Shown: positions 1 through 8,973 of the stretch, piece by piece | Layout of the letters: every line of letters begins with the position of its first letter | Position numbering within the stretch: the stretch's first letter is position 1 | Origin: Chitinophagaceae bacterium | Lineage (GTDB): Bacteria > Bacteroidota > Bacteroidia > Chitinophagales > Chitinophagaceae | Length of the DNA: 64,000 bases | Direction of reading: 5' to 3' | Assembly: GCA_947454155.1 (NCBI GenBank) | Contig: CANGIT010000014.1 | Location: 1-64,000, forward strand | Program-made: the position numbers and the translations under genes | Notes under the pieces: model-generated | What the model saw: the letters and a program-made list of their open reading frames with translations, nothing else | Told to the model about the DNA's origin: nothing | Databases searched by the model: none

Positions 1-11
1 AAAGAAATCAG

Positions 12-141
12 CTGTCCGAAAACGGAATTTCCATAAAAATGTGTACTATTGTTCATATAGTTCAGTTGTGCAAAACCAAACTATATCTTTTGGGCCATAT
101 TTTAATTAATATGGCTCAATTTTTATTTTTTATCGGACAGT
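12..141. repeat. Short inverted repeat enclosing a terminator
   Basis: CTGTCCGA at 12-19 is repeated in inverted orientation as TCGGACAG at 134-141, enclosing about 114 bases with no gene but with a terminator hairpin inside. The left copy also forms a small hairpin, TCCG-AAAA-CGGA. It could be a regulatory palindrome, the ends of a small non-autonomous element, or chance. No target-site duplication is visible, so this is a weak call. Confidence 0.25.
92..126 (+). terminator. Rho-independent terminator of an upstream gene
   Basis: The stem GGGCCATATT (92-101) pairs with AATATGGCTC (108-117) with one G-U pair, and a T-rich run follows. It would end a plus-strand transcript that starts before the window. 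Confidence 0.7.
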
Positions 142-184
142 AGTGATTTATTATTTCTCATTTCTTATTTCCTTTGCATTTCCA

Positions 185-682
185 ATGAATATCAAAAAAA
201 ACAAAGTATACCTGTTGCTCGGCAGCAATATGAATGCGCCTGAAAAGCAACTCAAACTGGCTACCCAGGCCATCAACAAAAAGATTGGCCAAGTGGTTCG
301 TTCGTCTGCTGTATATGAAACAGCCGCCTGGGGCAAAACAAACCAGCCCGCTTTTCTGAACCAGGTACTGATTTTGGAAACTCCTCATGATCCATTTGCT
401 CTGATGAACATCATTTTAAGCATCGAACAACATATGGGCAGAATCCGCCAGCAAAAATATGCGGCACGTATCATTGACATCGACATCCTTTTTTACGGCA
501 AAGAAATCATCAACGGCGAACAACTCATCATCCCCCATCCCCTCATGAATCAACGGAAATTTGTATTGACGCCTCTCCATGAGCTTTCACCCCGGTTCTT
601 GCACCCGGTGTTCAAACAAACAATTCATCAGTTGCTGAAGGAATGTCCCGACAAGCTTTCTGTGAACAAATTATTGAAATAA
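185..682 (+). CDS. folK: 2-amino-4-hydroxy-6-hydroxymethyldihydropteridine diphosphokinase
   Basis: This is HPPK, which transfers pyrophosphate from ATP to 6-hydroxymethyl-7,8-dihydropterin in folate synthesis; it is cytosolic. The 165-residue product has the family landmarks: LLLGSN near residue 10, YETAAWG near 43, the signature YAARIIDIDIL near 92-102 with the two metal-binding aspartates, and PHPLMNQRKFVL further on. I start at the ATG at 185 because the frame could open at 143 but the extra 14 residues are hydrophobic and unlike the family. The gene follows a terminator and lies 31 bases before a deoxynucleoside kinase, so the two probably share a transcript. The length is normal for a stand-alone HPPK. 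Confidence 0.93.
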   Translation: MNIKKNKVYLLLGSNMNAPEKQLKLATQAINKKIGQVVRSSAVYETAAWGKTNQPAFLNQVLILETPHDPFALMNIILSIEQHMGRIRQQKYAARIIDIDILFYGKEIINGEQLIIPHPLMNQRKFVLTPLHELSPRFLHPVFKQTIHQLLKECPDKLSVNKLLK

Positions 683-713
683 TTCCTTGCAATGAACTTA
701 ATTTGCGCCTCGA

Positions 714-1346
714 ATGAAGTACAATTTTGTAACCATTGAGGGGAACATCGGAGCCGGAAAAACAACCCTGGCCGGCTTACTCAGCAAGCATTTCCAATCG
801 AAACTGATATTGGAAGAATTTGCCGACAACCCCTTTCTGCCCAAGTTTTACCAAAACCCGGAGCAATTCGCCTTTCCGGTGGAGTTGTTTTTCATGGCAG
901 AACGTTACAAACAGCTTAAAGACATGTTGCATACCCACGACATGTTCCAACAAATCATCATTTCTGATTACCTGTTTACCAAATGCCTGCTCTTCGCCAA
1001 GGTGAATCTGCCCGAGGAGGAATTCAGGCTTTATCAGAAATTGTTCGAGATCATCCATGCACAGATCATTCAGCCCGACCTGCTGATTTATTTGCATGCG
1101 CCGGTCAACAAGCTGCAGGAAAACATCAAAAAGAGAAACCGCAGTTACGAGCAAGGCATGCCCGACGAATACCTGTTCAATTTGCAGGAAACCTACACCC
1201 AATACATCAAACAGCACAATATCAAAACCCTTTTTGTAGATACCACTAATGCCGACTTCATCAACAATGAAGGCCATTTCAATGCCATATTGGAGGCGCT
1301 GGATAAAGAATACGAACCCGGACAACATTATATAACTTTACCGTAA
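714..1346 (+). CDS. Deoxynucleoside kinase
   Basis: This 210-residue kinase belongs to the dNK/dGK/dCK family, which phosphorylates deoxynucleosides for dNTP salvage. A P-loop, GNIGAGKT, lies at residues 10-17, followed by LEEF near 33, an ERYKQL helix near 63 and an arginine-rich lid segment KKRNRSYEQGMPDEYL near 139-154. Substrate preference (purine or pyrimidine) cannot be read from the sequence. It sits 31 bases after folK and 15 bases before an MFS gene on the same strand, which suggests one transcript. The folK-dNK pairing is common in Bacteroidota. Confidence 0.88.
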   Translation: MKYNFVTIEGNIGAGKTTLAGLLSKHFQSKLILEEFADNPFLPKFYQNPEQFAFPVELFFMAERYKQLKDMLHTHDMFQQIIISDYLFTKCLLFAKVNLPEEEFRLYQKLFEIIHAQIIQPDLLIYLHAPVNKLQENIKKRNRSYEQGMPDEYLFNLQETYTQYIKQHNIKTLFVDTTNADFINNEGHFNAILEALDKEYEPGQHYITLP

Positions 1347-1361
1347 AATAAACGCATACCC

Positions 1362-2606
1362 TTGTTCAAAAACGATCCCGATAAAAAAGCACTGGAAGCG
1401 CTGAACATCAAAGAATTCAGGTATTTCATCAGTGGTCGCTTTTTATTTATCATGGGTCTCCGCATGACATCCACGATTATCGGCTGGTGGGTTTACCAGC
1501 TTACAAACAGTCCGCTGGCGCTGGGATTGGTGGGGCTGTCGGAAGTAATTGCTGCGCTTTCATTTGCCTTGTACGCCGGTCATTATATCGACAGAAATGA
1601 AAACCGGGCCTTGCTATTGAAATGTGTCGTGCTCTATCTCTGCTGCATTTTAGGATTCTTTTTCCTCTCCGACCCTTCCACTTTAAAATCCATGAGTGGC
1701 TGGACCACCTCGTTCATCATCTTTTTCGTCATTGCCATCACCGGCATCATCAGGGCTTTTTCGGGACCAACATTTTCTTCCATGATTTCGAAGATCGTCC
1801 CTAAAAAAAACCTGCCTTCGGCGGCTTCCATCAGTTCGGCTACCTGGCTCACCGGTTCCATTATTGGGCATGCTGCAGGAGGATTTTGTATAGCACTTTT
1901 AGGTATCCATTTCACTTTTTTAGTGGTGATAATGTTTGTAATTGTTGGCTACTTTTTATTGAGCAAGCTATCGTCAAAACCTGTTTATGTGCATGTGGCT
2001 CAAAATACCTGGCAAAGTGTGAAGGAAGGCATCGATTATGTTTTTAAAACCAAAGAGATTCTGGGGGCTTTAAGTCTCGATCTTTTTGCTGTTTTATTTG
2101 GAGGCGCTGCCGCGATGGTACCTGTTTTTGCTCAGGATATTTTGCATACAGGACCCACCGGATTTGGCTGGCTGAATGCCGCTACAGATATCGGCGCCAT
2201 CATCATGGTGTCGGTGCTGACCCTTTATCCGCTTCATCGCCAGCAAGGAAAAATGTTGTTATACTCCATCGCCGGTTTTGGCGTCTGTATCATTCTATTC
2301 GCAGTATCAAAACTCTACTGGCTTTCTTTTATCACCCTGATGATCAGCGGCTGCCTGGATGGCGTAAGTGTGATTGTGAGAAATACCATCCTCCAATTGA
2401 AAACACCCGACGAACTCCGTGGCCGTGTCATGTCGGTGAACAGCATGTTTATCAACTCATCCAATGAACTCGGCATGTTCGAAAGCGGCATCGCTGCTAA
2501 ACTCATGGGCACCGTCACCTCGGTTGTTTTTGGCGGCTGCATGACGATTGCGGTTGTGGTAACCACCTGGTTCAAAGCTCCGGGATTGAGGAAGATGGAG
2601 TACTAG
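1362..2606 (+). CDS. MFS transporter, EntS-like exporter
   Basis: A 414-residue major facilitator with about 12 hydrophobic segments. It resembles the MFS_3/EntS branch, which holds enterobactin and drug exporters: an early RMTSTIIGWWVYQLTNSPLALG segment near 28-48 and a late IVRNTILQLKTPDELRGRVMSVNSMF segment near 338-363, typical of the C-terminal half. The substrate is unknown. The apparent start is a TTG at 1362, only 15 bases after the kinase stop; there is no ATG near the expected N-terminus, so a TTG start is likely. The gene ends just before a repeat-rich gap and faces the YkgJ-type gene tail to tail. Confidence 0.85.
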   Translation: MFKNDPDKKALEALNIKEFRYFISGRFLFIMGLRMTSTIIGWWVYQLTNSPLALGLVGLSEVIAALSFALYAGHYIDRNENRALLLKCVVLYLCCILGFFFLSDPSTLKSMSGWTTSFIIFFVIAITGIIRAFSGPTFSSMISKIVPKKNLPSAASISSATWLTGSIIGHAAGGFCIALLGIHFTFLVVIMFVIVGYFLLSKLSSKPVYVHVAQNTWQSVKEGIDYVFKTKEILGALSLDLFAVLFGGAAAMVPVFAQDILHTGPTGFGWLNAATDIGAIIMVSVLTLYPLHRQQGKMLLYSIAGFGVCIILFAVSKLYWLSFITLMISGCLDGVSVIVRNTILQLKTPDELRGRVMSVNSMFINSSNELGMFESGIAAKLMGTVTSVVFGGCMTIAVVVTTWFKAPGLRKMEY

Positions 2607-2609
2607 GAA

Positions 2610-2692
2610 TTGTTTGTTGTTTATTGTTTATTGTTTATTGTTTGTTTGTATCAACATACCTAAACAACCCAACTTACCAAACCTACGCCCCC
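2610..2692. repeat. 7-bp tract plus 9-bp-period arm (dispersed repeat)
   Basis: The gap begins with TTGTTTA-type units repeated every 7 bases (about 2611-2650). It continues into a 9-base-period C/A-rich arm, ACCTAAACA / ACCCAACTT / ACCAAACCT, which runs over the stop codon of the minus-strand gene at 2683. The same two unit types recur in other gaps of this window. Confidence 0.6.
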
Positions 2693-3165
2693 TTCACCAA
2701 CGCATCCAATACCACATGCACGATCGGACAAAAAGTGGAGTTTTTCAGTGTCAGCTGCTTTCTTTTCAGCAACACATCTTCATCGGTATAAGGAAAGCGG
2801 GTGCAGTCGGAAGGCCTTGATTCGTAGATGCTGCAAAAATTATCGGCACCCAGAAAAGGACAGGGATGAGATTGCAGCACATAGTCGCCTTCTTCATCAA
2901 TCTTCAAATATTTGTCGATGAATGCACCTTCTTTGAGGTTCAGGAGCTTGGCAATCCTTTTGATATCGGGGGTTTTGAACCGGGGAGAATAATTTTTACA
3001 ACAGGCCGCACATTGCAGGCAATCCACGGCGTTTGTTGCTTTTTCGTGCAATTCGGGCAATTGCTTCAGCACTTTGTTTTTATCGGCCTTGGCTAAGAAA
3101 CGGGCGTATCCTTTTTGGCTTTCCGCAGATTTTTTTTGCCAATTGGGAGGAAGAATTTCTGCCAT
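2683..3165 (-). CDS. YkgJ family cysteine-cluster protein
   Basis: A 160-residue soluble protein of the zinc/iron-chelating YkgJ family. The cysteines are arranged as CLQCAACC near residues 50-57, then CPFLGADNFCSIYESRPSDCTRFP near 103-126, and a last one at NSTFC. Family members are presumed metal-cluster proteins of undefined role. I start at the ATG at 3165 (MAEILPPNW); the frame stays open to 3204 but the extra 13 residues look like read-through. It lies tail to tail with the MFS gene and head to head with gcvP. Confidence 0.85.
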   Translation of the reverse strand: MAEILPPNWQKKSAESQKGYARFLAKADKNKVLKQLPELHEKATNAVDCLQCAACCKNYSPRFKTPDIKRIAKLLNLKEGAFIDKYLKIDEEGDYVLQSHPCPFLGADNFCSIYESRPSDCTRFPYTDEDVLLKRKQLTLKNSTFCPIVHVVLDALVKGA

Positions 3166-3302
3166 GGTGAAGGTTACAATTTTAATTATCCTTGTTTTTT
3201 CCACAAGTTAATCCATTGGTTTAGATAATCTGAAAATCTCGGTCTTGTTGGCTTAATTTTGCAGCGCAATACAATTCCTTTTTTACTTTCAACGCCCCTC
3301 AT

Positions 3303-6182
3303 ATGAATCTATTCGACCTCCAGCAAAACGAATTTATCGGCAGACACATTGGCCCCAACGAATCAGCCATTCAATCCATGCTGAAAACCATTGGACTCAG
3401 TTCTGTTGAAGAACTGATTGACCGTACCATTCCTGCTTCCATTCGTTTAAAAAAACCGCTTAGCAAAGGCAAGGCCATGAGCGAAGACCAGTATCTGCAA
3501 CTGCTGAAAGGCTACGCAACCATGAATAAGCCCTTCAAAAGCTTTATTGGAAAAGGCTATTACAATACCATCACGCCCAATGTGATTTTGAGAAACATTT
3601 TCGAAAACCCGGGATGGTACACGCAATACACGCCCTATCAGGCGGAGATTGCCCAGGGCAGACTGGAAAGTCTGTTGAATTATCAAACCATGGTGAGTGA
3701 CCTCACCGGCTTGCCCATTGCCAATGCAAGTTTGCTCGACGAAGGCACCGCAGCAGCCGAAGCCATGGCCATGCTGCTCAATCATAAAAACAAAAACACG
3801 GACCATTTGTTGGCTCCGAAATTTTTTGTAGACCATAACATCTTTGAACAAACGAAACAGATTCTGATCACCAGAGCCAAGCCCATCAACATTGAGCTTG
3901 TTTTTGGCGATTACAAAAATGCTGTTTTGGATGAAAGCTATTTTGGTGCTTTGGTACAGTATCCCAACGCCAATGGCGCAGTGGAAGATTATCGTCAATT
4001 CATTCAGGAGGCGCATGCTATCAATGCCTTGGTGATCATGGCTACCGATTTGCTGGCATTGAGTTTACTTACACCTCCGGGAGAATTAGGTGCGGATGTG
4101 GCCATCGGCAGTGCACAACGTTTTGGCGTTCCGCTGGGATTCGGCGGGCCACATGCAGCGTTTTTCGCCACCAAAGACGAATTCAAAAGAAACATACCCG
4201 GCCGCATCATCGGCGTCAGTGTTGATGCACAAGGTCACCGTTGCTTACGCATGGCTTTGCAAACCCGCGAACAACATATCAGAAGAGAAAAAGCCACCAG
4301 CAACATTTGCACCGCTCAGGCCCTGCTGGCCAACATGGCGGCCATGTACGCCGTGTACCATGGTGCGGAAGGCATTAAGAACATCGCCAAAAGAGTCAGT
4401 CTGCTGGCCAAAAAACTCAGCCATCAATTGCAGGCACTGGGCTTTGCCAACCTTAACGCTTTTTATTTTGATACGCTTTGTTTCGACATTGAAAACCCCT
4501 CTTCGCTGCGTGCGCTTAGTGAATCGAAAGAGATGAATTTTGGTTACCATGATAAAATGGTGAACATCACCCTCGATGAAACCACTACACTCAAAGATGT
4601 GGAAAACATCCTGGCCGTATTCGCGGCCTATGCCCAGCAAACGCCATCTTCCATCAACCTGAGTGAGGATGAAATGCTGATCAACATACCTACAACGCTT
4701 ACACGCACTTCCGCTTATCTCACCCATCCTGTGTTCAACGCCCATCACAGCGAAACACAGATGATGCGCTACATCAAACAGCTCGAAAACAAAGACCTCA
4801 GTTTAAATACCTCCATGATATCTCTGGGCAGCTGCACCATGAAGCTGAATGCCGCCACCGAACTCATTCCCGTTAGCTGGCCCGAGTTCAATGCCATTCA
4901 TCCTTTTGCACCCGCCGACCAATGGAAGGGCTATGCCCAAATCATTGCCGACCTGGAAGCCTGGCTCAGCGACATCACTGGATTTGCCGCCACTTCGTTG
5001 CAACCCAACAGTGGCGCACAAGGCGAATATGCCGGACTGCTCACCATACGCGCTTATCACGAAAGCAGAAAAGAATCACACCGTAACATCATCCTCATCC
5101 CCATCTCCGCACACGGCACCAATCCTGCCTCGGCAGTGATGGCCGGTTTCAAAGTGGTGGTGACCAAATGCGATGAACACGGGAATATAGATGTGGAAGA
5201 CCTGAAAGCACAGGCCGAAAAACACAAAGACCAACTGGCCGGATTGATGATTACCTATCCCAGCACGCATGGTGTTTTTGAAGAAACAGTTATCGATATC
5301 TGCAATATCATCCATGAACTGGGCGGACTGGTGTACATGGATGGCGCCAACATGAACGCACAGGTAGGACTTACGAGTCCGGGCAATATCGGTGCCGATG
5401 TTTGTCATTTGAATCTGCACAAAACATTTGCCATCCCACATGGTGGTGGCGGACCCGGCATGGGGCCGATTTGCGTAAATGAAAAACTGGCTCCGTTTTT
5501 ACCGGGGCATGTTACACTTCAAAACACTCCGGGTGCCATCACAGCAGTGAGTGCCGCTCCTTATGGAAGTGCCAGCATCTTATTGATCAGCTATGCCTAC
5601 ATCAACATGCTGGGTTCGGAAGGCATGAAAAAAAGCACCGAAATCGCCATACTGAATGCCAACTACATGAGAGCCCGTTTGGCAGATGACTATAAAATTC
5701 TTTACACCGGAAAGAACTGCACTTGCGCTCATGAATTCATCATCGACCTGCGCCCTTTCAAAAACAGCGTGGGCATTGAAGCCGAAGATGTGGCCAAGCG
5801 ACTGATGGATTACAATTTTCATGCGCCTACACTCAGTTTCCCTGTGCCAGGCACCATCATGATAGAGCCAACCGAAAGTGAAGACAAAGCCGAACTCGAC
5901 AGATTTTGCGATGCACTCATCAGCATCAGCAATGAAATAAAAGCTATTGAAAATGGAAGTTTCGACAAAGCCGACAATCCGCTGAAAAACGCACCTCATA
6001 CACAGTTTGTAATTACTGCTGATGAGTGGACGCATGGCTACTCGCGACAGCAAGCGGCCTATCCACTAGATTATGTTCGCCACAATAAATTCTGGCCATC
6101 GGTTAGCCGTGTGAACAATACCCATGGCGACAGAAATCTGGTATGCACCTGCGAGCCGGTGAGCGCTTATGCGGAAGCTTAA
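3303..6182 (+). CDS. gcvP: Glycine dehydrogenase (decarboxylating), P-protein
   Basis: The full-length single-chain P-protein (959 residues) of the glycine cleavage system; it decarboxylates glycine and passes the aminomethyl group to the H-protein. Both homologous halves are present. The PLP lysine is Lys707 in [16 protein letters not shown]. The N-terminus [17 protein letters not shown] and the substrate-loop segment [14 protein letters not shown] are typical. gcvT and gcvH are not in this window, so the system is split, as is frequent in Bacteroidota. A TTAATTTTG promoter-like box lies about 45 bases upstream of the ATG, without a convincing -33 partner. Confidence 0.97.
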   Translation: MNLFDLQQNEFIGRHIGPNESAIQSMLKTIGLSSVEELIDRTIPASIRLKKPLSKGKAMSEDQYLQLLKGYATMNKPFKSFIGKGYYNTITPNVILRNIFENPGWYTQYTPYQAEIAQGRLESLLNYQTMVSDLTGLPIANASLLDEGTAAAEAMAMLLNHKNKNTDHLLAPKFFVDHNIFEQTKQILITRAKPINIELVFGDYKNAVLDESYFGALVQYPNANGAVEDYRQFIQEAHAINALVIMATDLLALSLLTPPGELGADVAIGSAQRFGVPLGFGGPHAAFFATKDEFKRNIPGRIIGVSVDAQGHRCLRMALQTREQHIRREKATSNICTAQALLANMAAMYAVYHGAEGIKNIAKRVSLLAKKLSHQLQALGFANLNAFYFDTLCFDIENPSSLRALSESKEMNFGYHDKMVNITLDETTTLKDVENILAVFAAYAQQTPSSINLSEDEMLINIPTTLTRTSAYLTHPVFNAHHSETQMMRYIKQLENKDLSLNTSMISLGSCTMKLNAATELIPVSWPEFNAIHPFAPADQWKGYAQIIADLEAWLSDITGFAATSLQPNSGAQGEYAGLLTIRAYHESRKESHRNIILIPISAHGTNPASAVMAGFKVVVTKCDEHGNIDVEDLKAQAEKHKDQLAGLMITYPSTHGVFEETVIDICNIIHELGGLVYMDGANMNAQVGLTSPGNIGADVCHLNLHKTFAIPHGGGGPGMGPICVNEKLAPFLPGHVTLQNTPGAITAVSAAPYGSASILLISYAYINMLGSEGMKKSTEIAILNANYMRARLADDYKILYTGKNCTCAHEFIIDLRPFKNSVGIEAEDVAKRLMDYNFHAPTLSFPVPGTIMIEPTESEDKAELDRFCDALISISNEIKAIENGSFDKADNPLKNAPHTQFVITADEWTHGYSRQQAAYPLDYVRHNKFWPSVSRVNNTHGDRNLVCTCEPVSAYAEA

Positions 6183-6230
6183 TTTCGATTAAAAAATAAA
6201 AGATATCTTTCCTAAAATAAAAAAACAAAA

Positions 6231-7043
6231 ATGAAAAAAATAATCATGGCTGCTGCTGTACTTTACAGTGTTGGCGCACATGCACAATCCGCTTCACATG
6301 GCGGAGTACAACTTCAAAAAGGACAAGTCATCAACTCCAGCACCACTGCCGAAACAGATATCGATATCAGCATGGGGACCATGAAAAACAACATTGGTGC
6401 CAAAGCCAAAATGATCGTTATTGGCGAAAACCCTTCGAGCTATACGCTCACATTACAAACTGTTAGCATGAAAATGTCGATGGATGGAATGGGACAAAAC
6501 ATGTCGTTCGATTCCGACAAACCTGAAGACATGAATGGCGAAGTAGGCAAAACATTTTCAGGAAAATTCACCAAGCTGGATACATTTCAGGTATCTAAGA
6601 AAGATGGAAAAACCACATTGCTTTCTCAACCGGCCGAAGAACAGGAAAATCCAATGATGATGGGTATGGGCAATCAGCAAAACAATGGATTCAGTGGCGC
6701 ATTCCTGGTATTACCTTCCACTAAGATTGGCTTTTCTTGGATGGATTCTGCAACATTGAAAACCACCAAGACCAAAACAACCTATACCCTACAGTCTATT
6801 GACAATGGCGTGGCTACCGTAAAACAAAGCAGCACCATGGATGGCACCAATGAGTTTGAAACACAAGGCATGACGATGAACATGACCATCAACATGAAGA
6901 CTGAAGGCATCATCAAAGTGAATGCGCAATCAGGAACAGTGATCAGCAACAATTCCAATATCGACATGACCGGAAGCATGGATGCCATGGGGCAACAAAT
7001 TCCCATCACCAGCAAGATTGTTTCTACAAGCACCTATCAATAA
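6231..7043 (+). CDS. Secreted protein of unknown function, DUF6263-like
   Basis: A 270-residue protein with a clear Sec signal peptide (MKKIIMAAAVLYSVGAHAQS, cleavage after AHA). The mature part is polar and rich in Thr, Ser, Asn and Met, with long alternating stretches that suggest beta structure. The opening GVQLQKGQVI and overall plan resemble the DUF6263 family of Bacteroidota periplasmic proteins, but this is from memory of the family and function is unknown. It has its own ATG 48 bases after gcvP and is followed by a strong terminator, so it may be co-transcribed with gcvP. No enzyme motif is visible. Confidence 0.7.
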   Translation: MKKIIMAAAVLYSVGAHAQSASHGGVQLQKGQVINSSTTAETDIDISMGTMKNNIGAKAKMIVIGENPSSYTLTLQTVSMKMSMDGMGQNMSFDSDKPEDMNGEVGKTFSGKFTKLDTFQVSKKDGKTTLLSQPAEEQENPMMMGMGNQQNNGFSGAFLVLPSTKIGFSWMDSATLKTTKTKTTYTLQSIDNGVATVKQSSTMDGTNEFETQGMTMNMTINMKTEGIIKVNAQSGTVISNNSNIDMTGSMDAMGQQIPITSKIVSTSTYQ

Positions 7044-7068
7044 TATTTCTCAAAAGTGGAGCTTATAT

Positions 7069-7107
7069 AAAAAGCGGCTGTGTCTCAACAAGATCAGCCG
7101 CTTTTTT
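7069..7107. terminator. Bidirectional rho-independent terminator
   Basis: AAAAAGCGGCTG (7069-7080) pairs with CAGCCGCTTTTT (7095-7106), with A-run and T-run on the two sides. It separates the plus-strand secreted protein from the converging phosphorylase gene and can serve both. Confidence 0.85.
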
Positions 7108-7165
7108 ATTGTCAACAAAATTCGCCATCAGCACTTTCAATGTAAAGAAAGCACTTGGCCAATTT

Positions 7166-8821
7166 TTACTTATACAGTAATTCATAATACTCTCTCGCCA
7201 TGCGGTTGCTGTCGAATTCAACACGCACATCTTTCATACCGTTGTATACGATCTCTTTCCATTTTTTGGGTTCATCATAATACATGGGTAAGATCTGGTT
7301 TTCGAGAATATCGTAGAGTTTGTTCATGTCGTAATCATCCAGCTCCTGCACCGACATATTGTCGTAATCGGCGATGGGTACTACGAATCCGTTTTCACCA
7401 TGATTGATGAATTCCCTGATCCAGCCATCGTTGGTGCTGAAGTTCACTGATCCGCTCATGGCGGCCGTCATACCGCTGGTACCACTGGCTTCGCGCGGTA
7501 CGCGGGGATTGTTAAGCCAAACATCAGATACCTGTTTCAATTGCTTGCTGAGGGTCAGTTCATAACCAATGCAAACCGCCATATTGTTGTACGATTTGCT
7601 AAGGTTCACCAGGTAATTGAAATCGCTGATGGCGGGATAATCCAATGGATAAGGCTTTCCGGCCCATATGATTTGTACAGGATATTTCTTGTTGTTCATC
7701 AAAGCTTTGAAACGGTTTTCGTCGCGCGTAAGCAATTCGGCTCTTTTATAACCGGCAAAACGACGAGCCCAAACCATCGTGAACACATTGGGATCAAACA
7801 GCTTTCCGGTTTGATCGGCAACGATTTCCATAGAGCGTTTTTTCAAATAGAATTTACGGTCGGCAAACGTGGCATCGTCCTTCTCTTCCATGGCACGGTA
7901 AAGTTTTTTGTCGGACCAATACAGCCAATTTTGCGCATTGGTGATGTAAGTGATCTCGCAGATGTCTTCATACTTGTTCCACATTTCACGGCTCACTTCG
8001 CCATGCAACTTGCTGACCCCGTTGGCATATTTGGCAAAACGCAAGGCGGCCAGCGAGTGATTGAATTTATCATCATCAATCATGCCGGTGAGCTGTCTTA
8101 CTTCTTCCAATGGAATACCGCAGAAATAGCCCATCTTTTCGCAGAGATGCATTTCGTGTTTTTCGTTGCCCGCTTCCTCGGGTGTATGGGTGGTAAACAC
8201 CATGCGCTTTTTCACTTCTTCCTTGCTGCCATATTTTTTATAGAGATAAAAAGCCGAGCTGATAGCATGCGCCTCATTAAGATGATACAAAGCGGGATTG
8301 AAATTCAATTCATCAATCAGTTTGGCACCGCCCACACCCAACAGAATGAACTGCGCCACCTTTGTGGCCACGTTGGCATCATACAAACGATGGGTGATGG
8401 TTTGAGAAACATAATCATTTTCGGGAATATCGGTAGTCAGCAAAAACAAAGGAGCTGTATTGAAAGTTTCAGGATTCAGATACAAGGCCTTCACCCAAAC
8501 CGGATGACCGTGGATTTCTATCTGGTATTTGATGCCGGTATCTTCCAGGAAACTGTATAATTTCTCATTCCATTGGATCTGAAGTGTCTGATCCTGATTA
8601 CGGGCCTGGTCGTAATAGCCATATTTCCAGAGAATACCCACGCCAATGAGGTTCTGTTTTAATTCGTAGGCACTTCTCAGGTGCGAACCGCTGAGATAAC
8701 CCAAACCGCCGCTGTATATTTTCAAGGGCTGGTGCACGGCAAATTCCATGGAGAAATAAGCCACTGGTTTTTCATACTTTTTCTCGATGGGATACGGAAC
8801 ATTAAATTGTCTGAAATTCAT
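7166..8821 (-). CDS. Alpha-glucan phosphorylase-like protein (GT35 type), cofactor lysine replaced
   Basis: A 551-residue member of the short alpha-glucan phosphorylase family, which degrades or builds glycogen by phosphorolysis in the cytosol. Family segments are the N-terminal PVAYFSMEFAVHQPLKIYSGGLGYLSG, NEAHAISSAF, the HTPEEAGN segment, ARRFAGYKRAELL and EASGTSGM. In the phosphorylase signature (EASGTSGMK..N) the pyridoxal-phosphate lysine is Thr452 here, and the following Asn is Ser. The mature start is the ATG at 8821; the frame continues upstream to 9037 but that part overlaps the divergent Nramp gene and is not family-like. The protein may be a PLP-free glycosyltransferase relative rather than an active phosphorylase. 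It is divergent from the Nramp gene. Confidence 0.82.
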   Translation of the reverse strand: MNFRQFNVPYPIEKKYEKPVAYFSMEFAVHQPLKIYSGGLGYLSGSHLRSAYELKQNLIGVGILWKYGYYDQARNQDQTLQIQWNEKLYSFLEDTGIKYQIEIHGHPVWVKALYLNPETFNTAPLFLLTTDIPENDYVSQTITHRLYDANVATKVAQFILLGVGGAKLIDELNFNPALYHLNEAHAISSAFYLYKKYGSKEEVKKRMVFTTHTPEEAGNEKHEMHLCEKMGYFCGIPLEEVRQLTGMIDDDKFNHSLAALRFAKYANGVSKLHGEVSREMWNKYEDICEITYITNAQNWLYWSDKKLYRAMEEKDDATFADRKFYLKKRSMEIVADQTGKLFDPNVFTMVWARRFAGYKRAELLTRDENRFKALMNNKKYPVQIIWAGKPYPLDYPAISDFNYLVNLSKSYNNMAVCIGYELTLSKQLKQVSDVWLNNPRVPREASGTSGMTAAMSGSVNFSTNDGWIREFINHGENGFVVPIADYDNMSVQELDDYDMNKLYDILENQILPMYYDEPKKWKEIVYNGMKDVRVEFDSNRMAREYYELLYK

Positions 8822-8973
8822 TTGATATAGGTTTAATGGATTGCAATATAACCCGAATTTGAAAAAACAACGTGTATGCAAGGCATATATGGAGCTGATG
8901 GATTCATTGCAAACGATTGAGATGGATAAGAAGTTATTTATTAATATTGCCAACAGATCATAAACCCGAAAAA

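Noticed and set aside
7541..8560. 339-residue plus-strand ORF
   Set aside because: It lies wholly antisense to the phosphorylase-like gene and has no recognisable domain.
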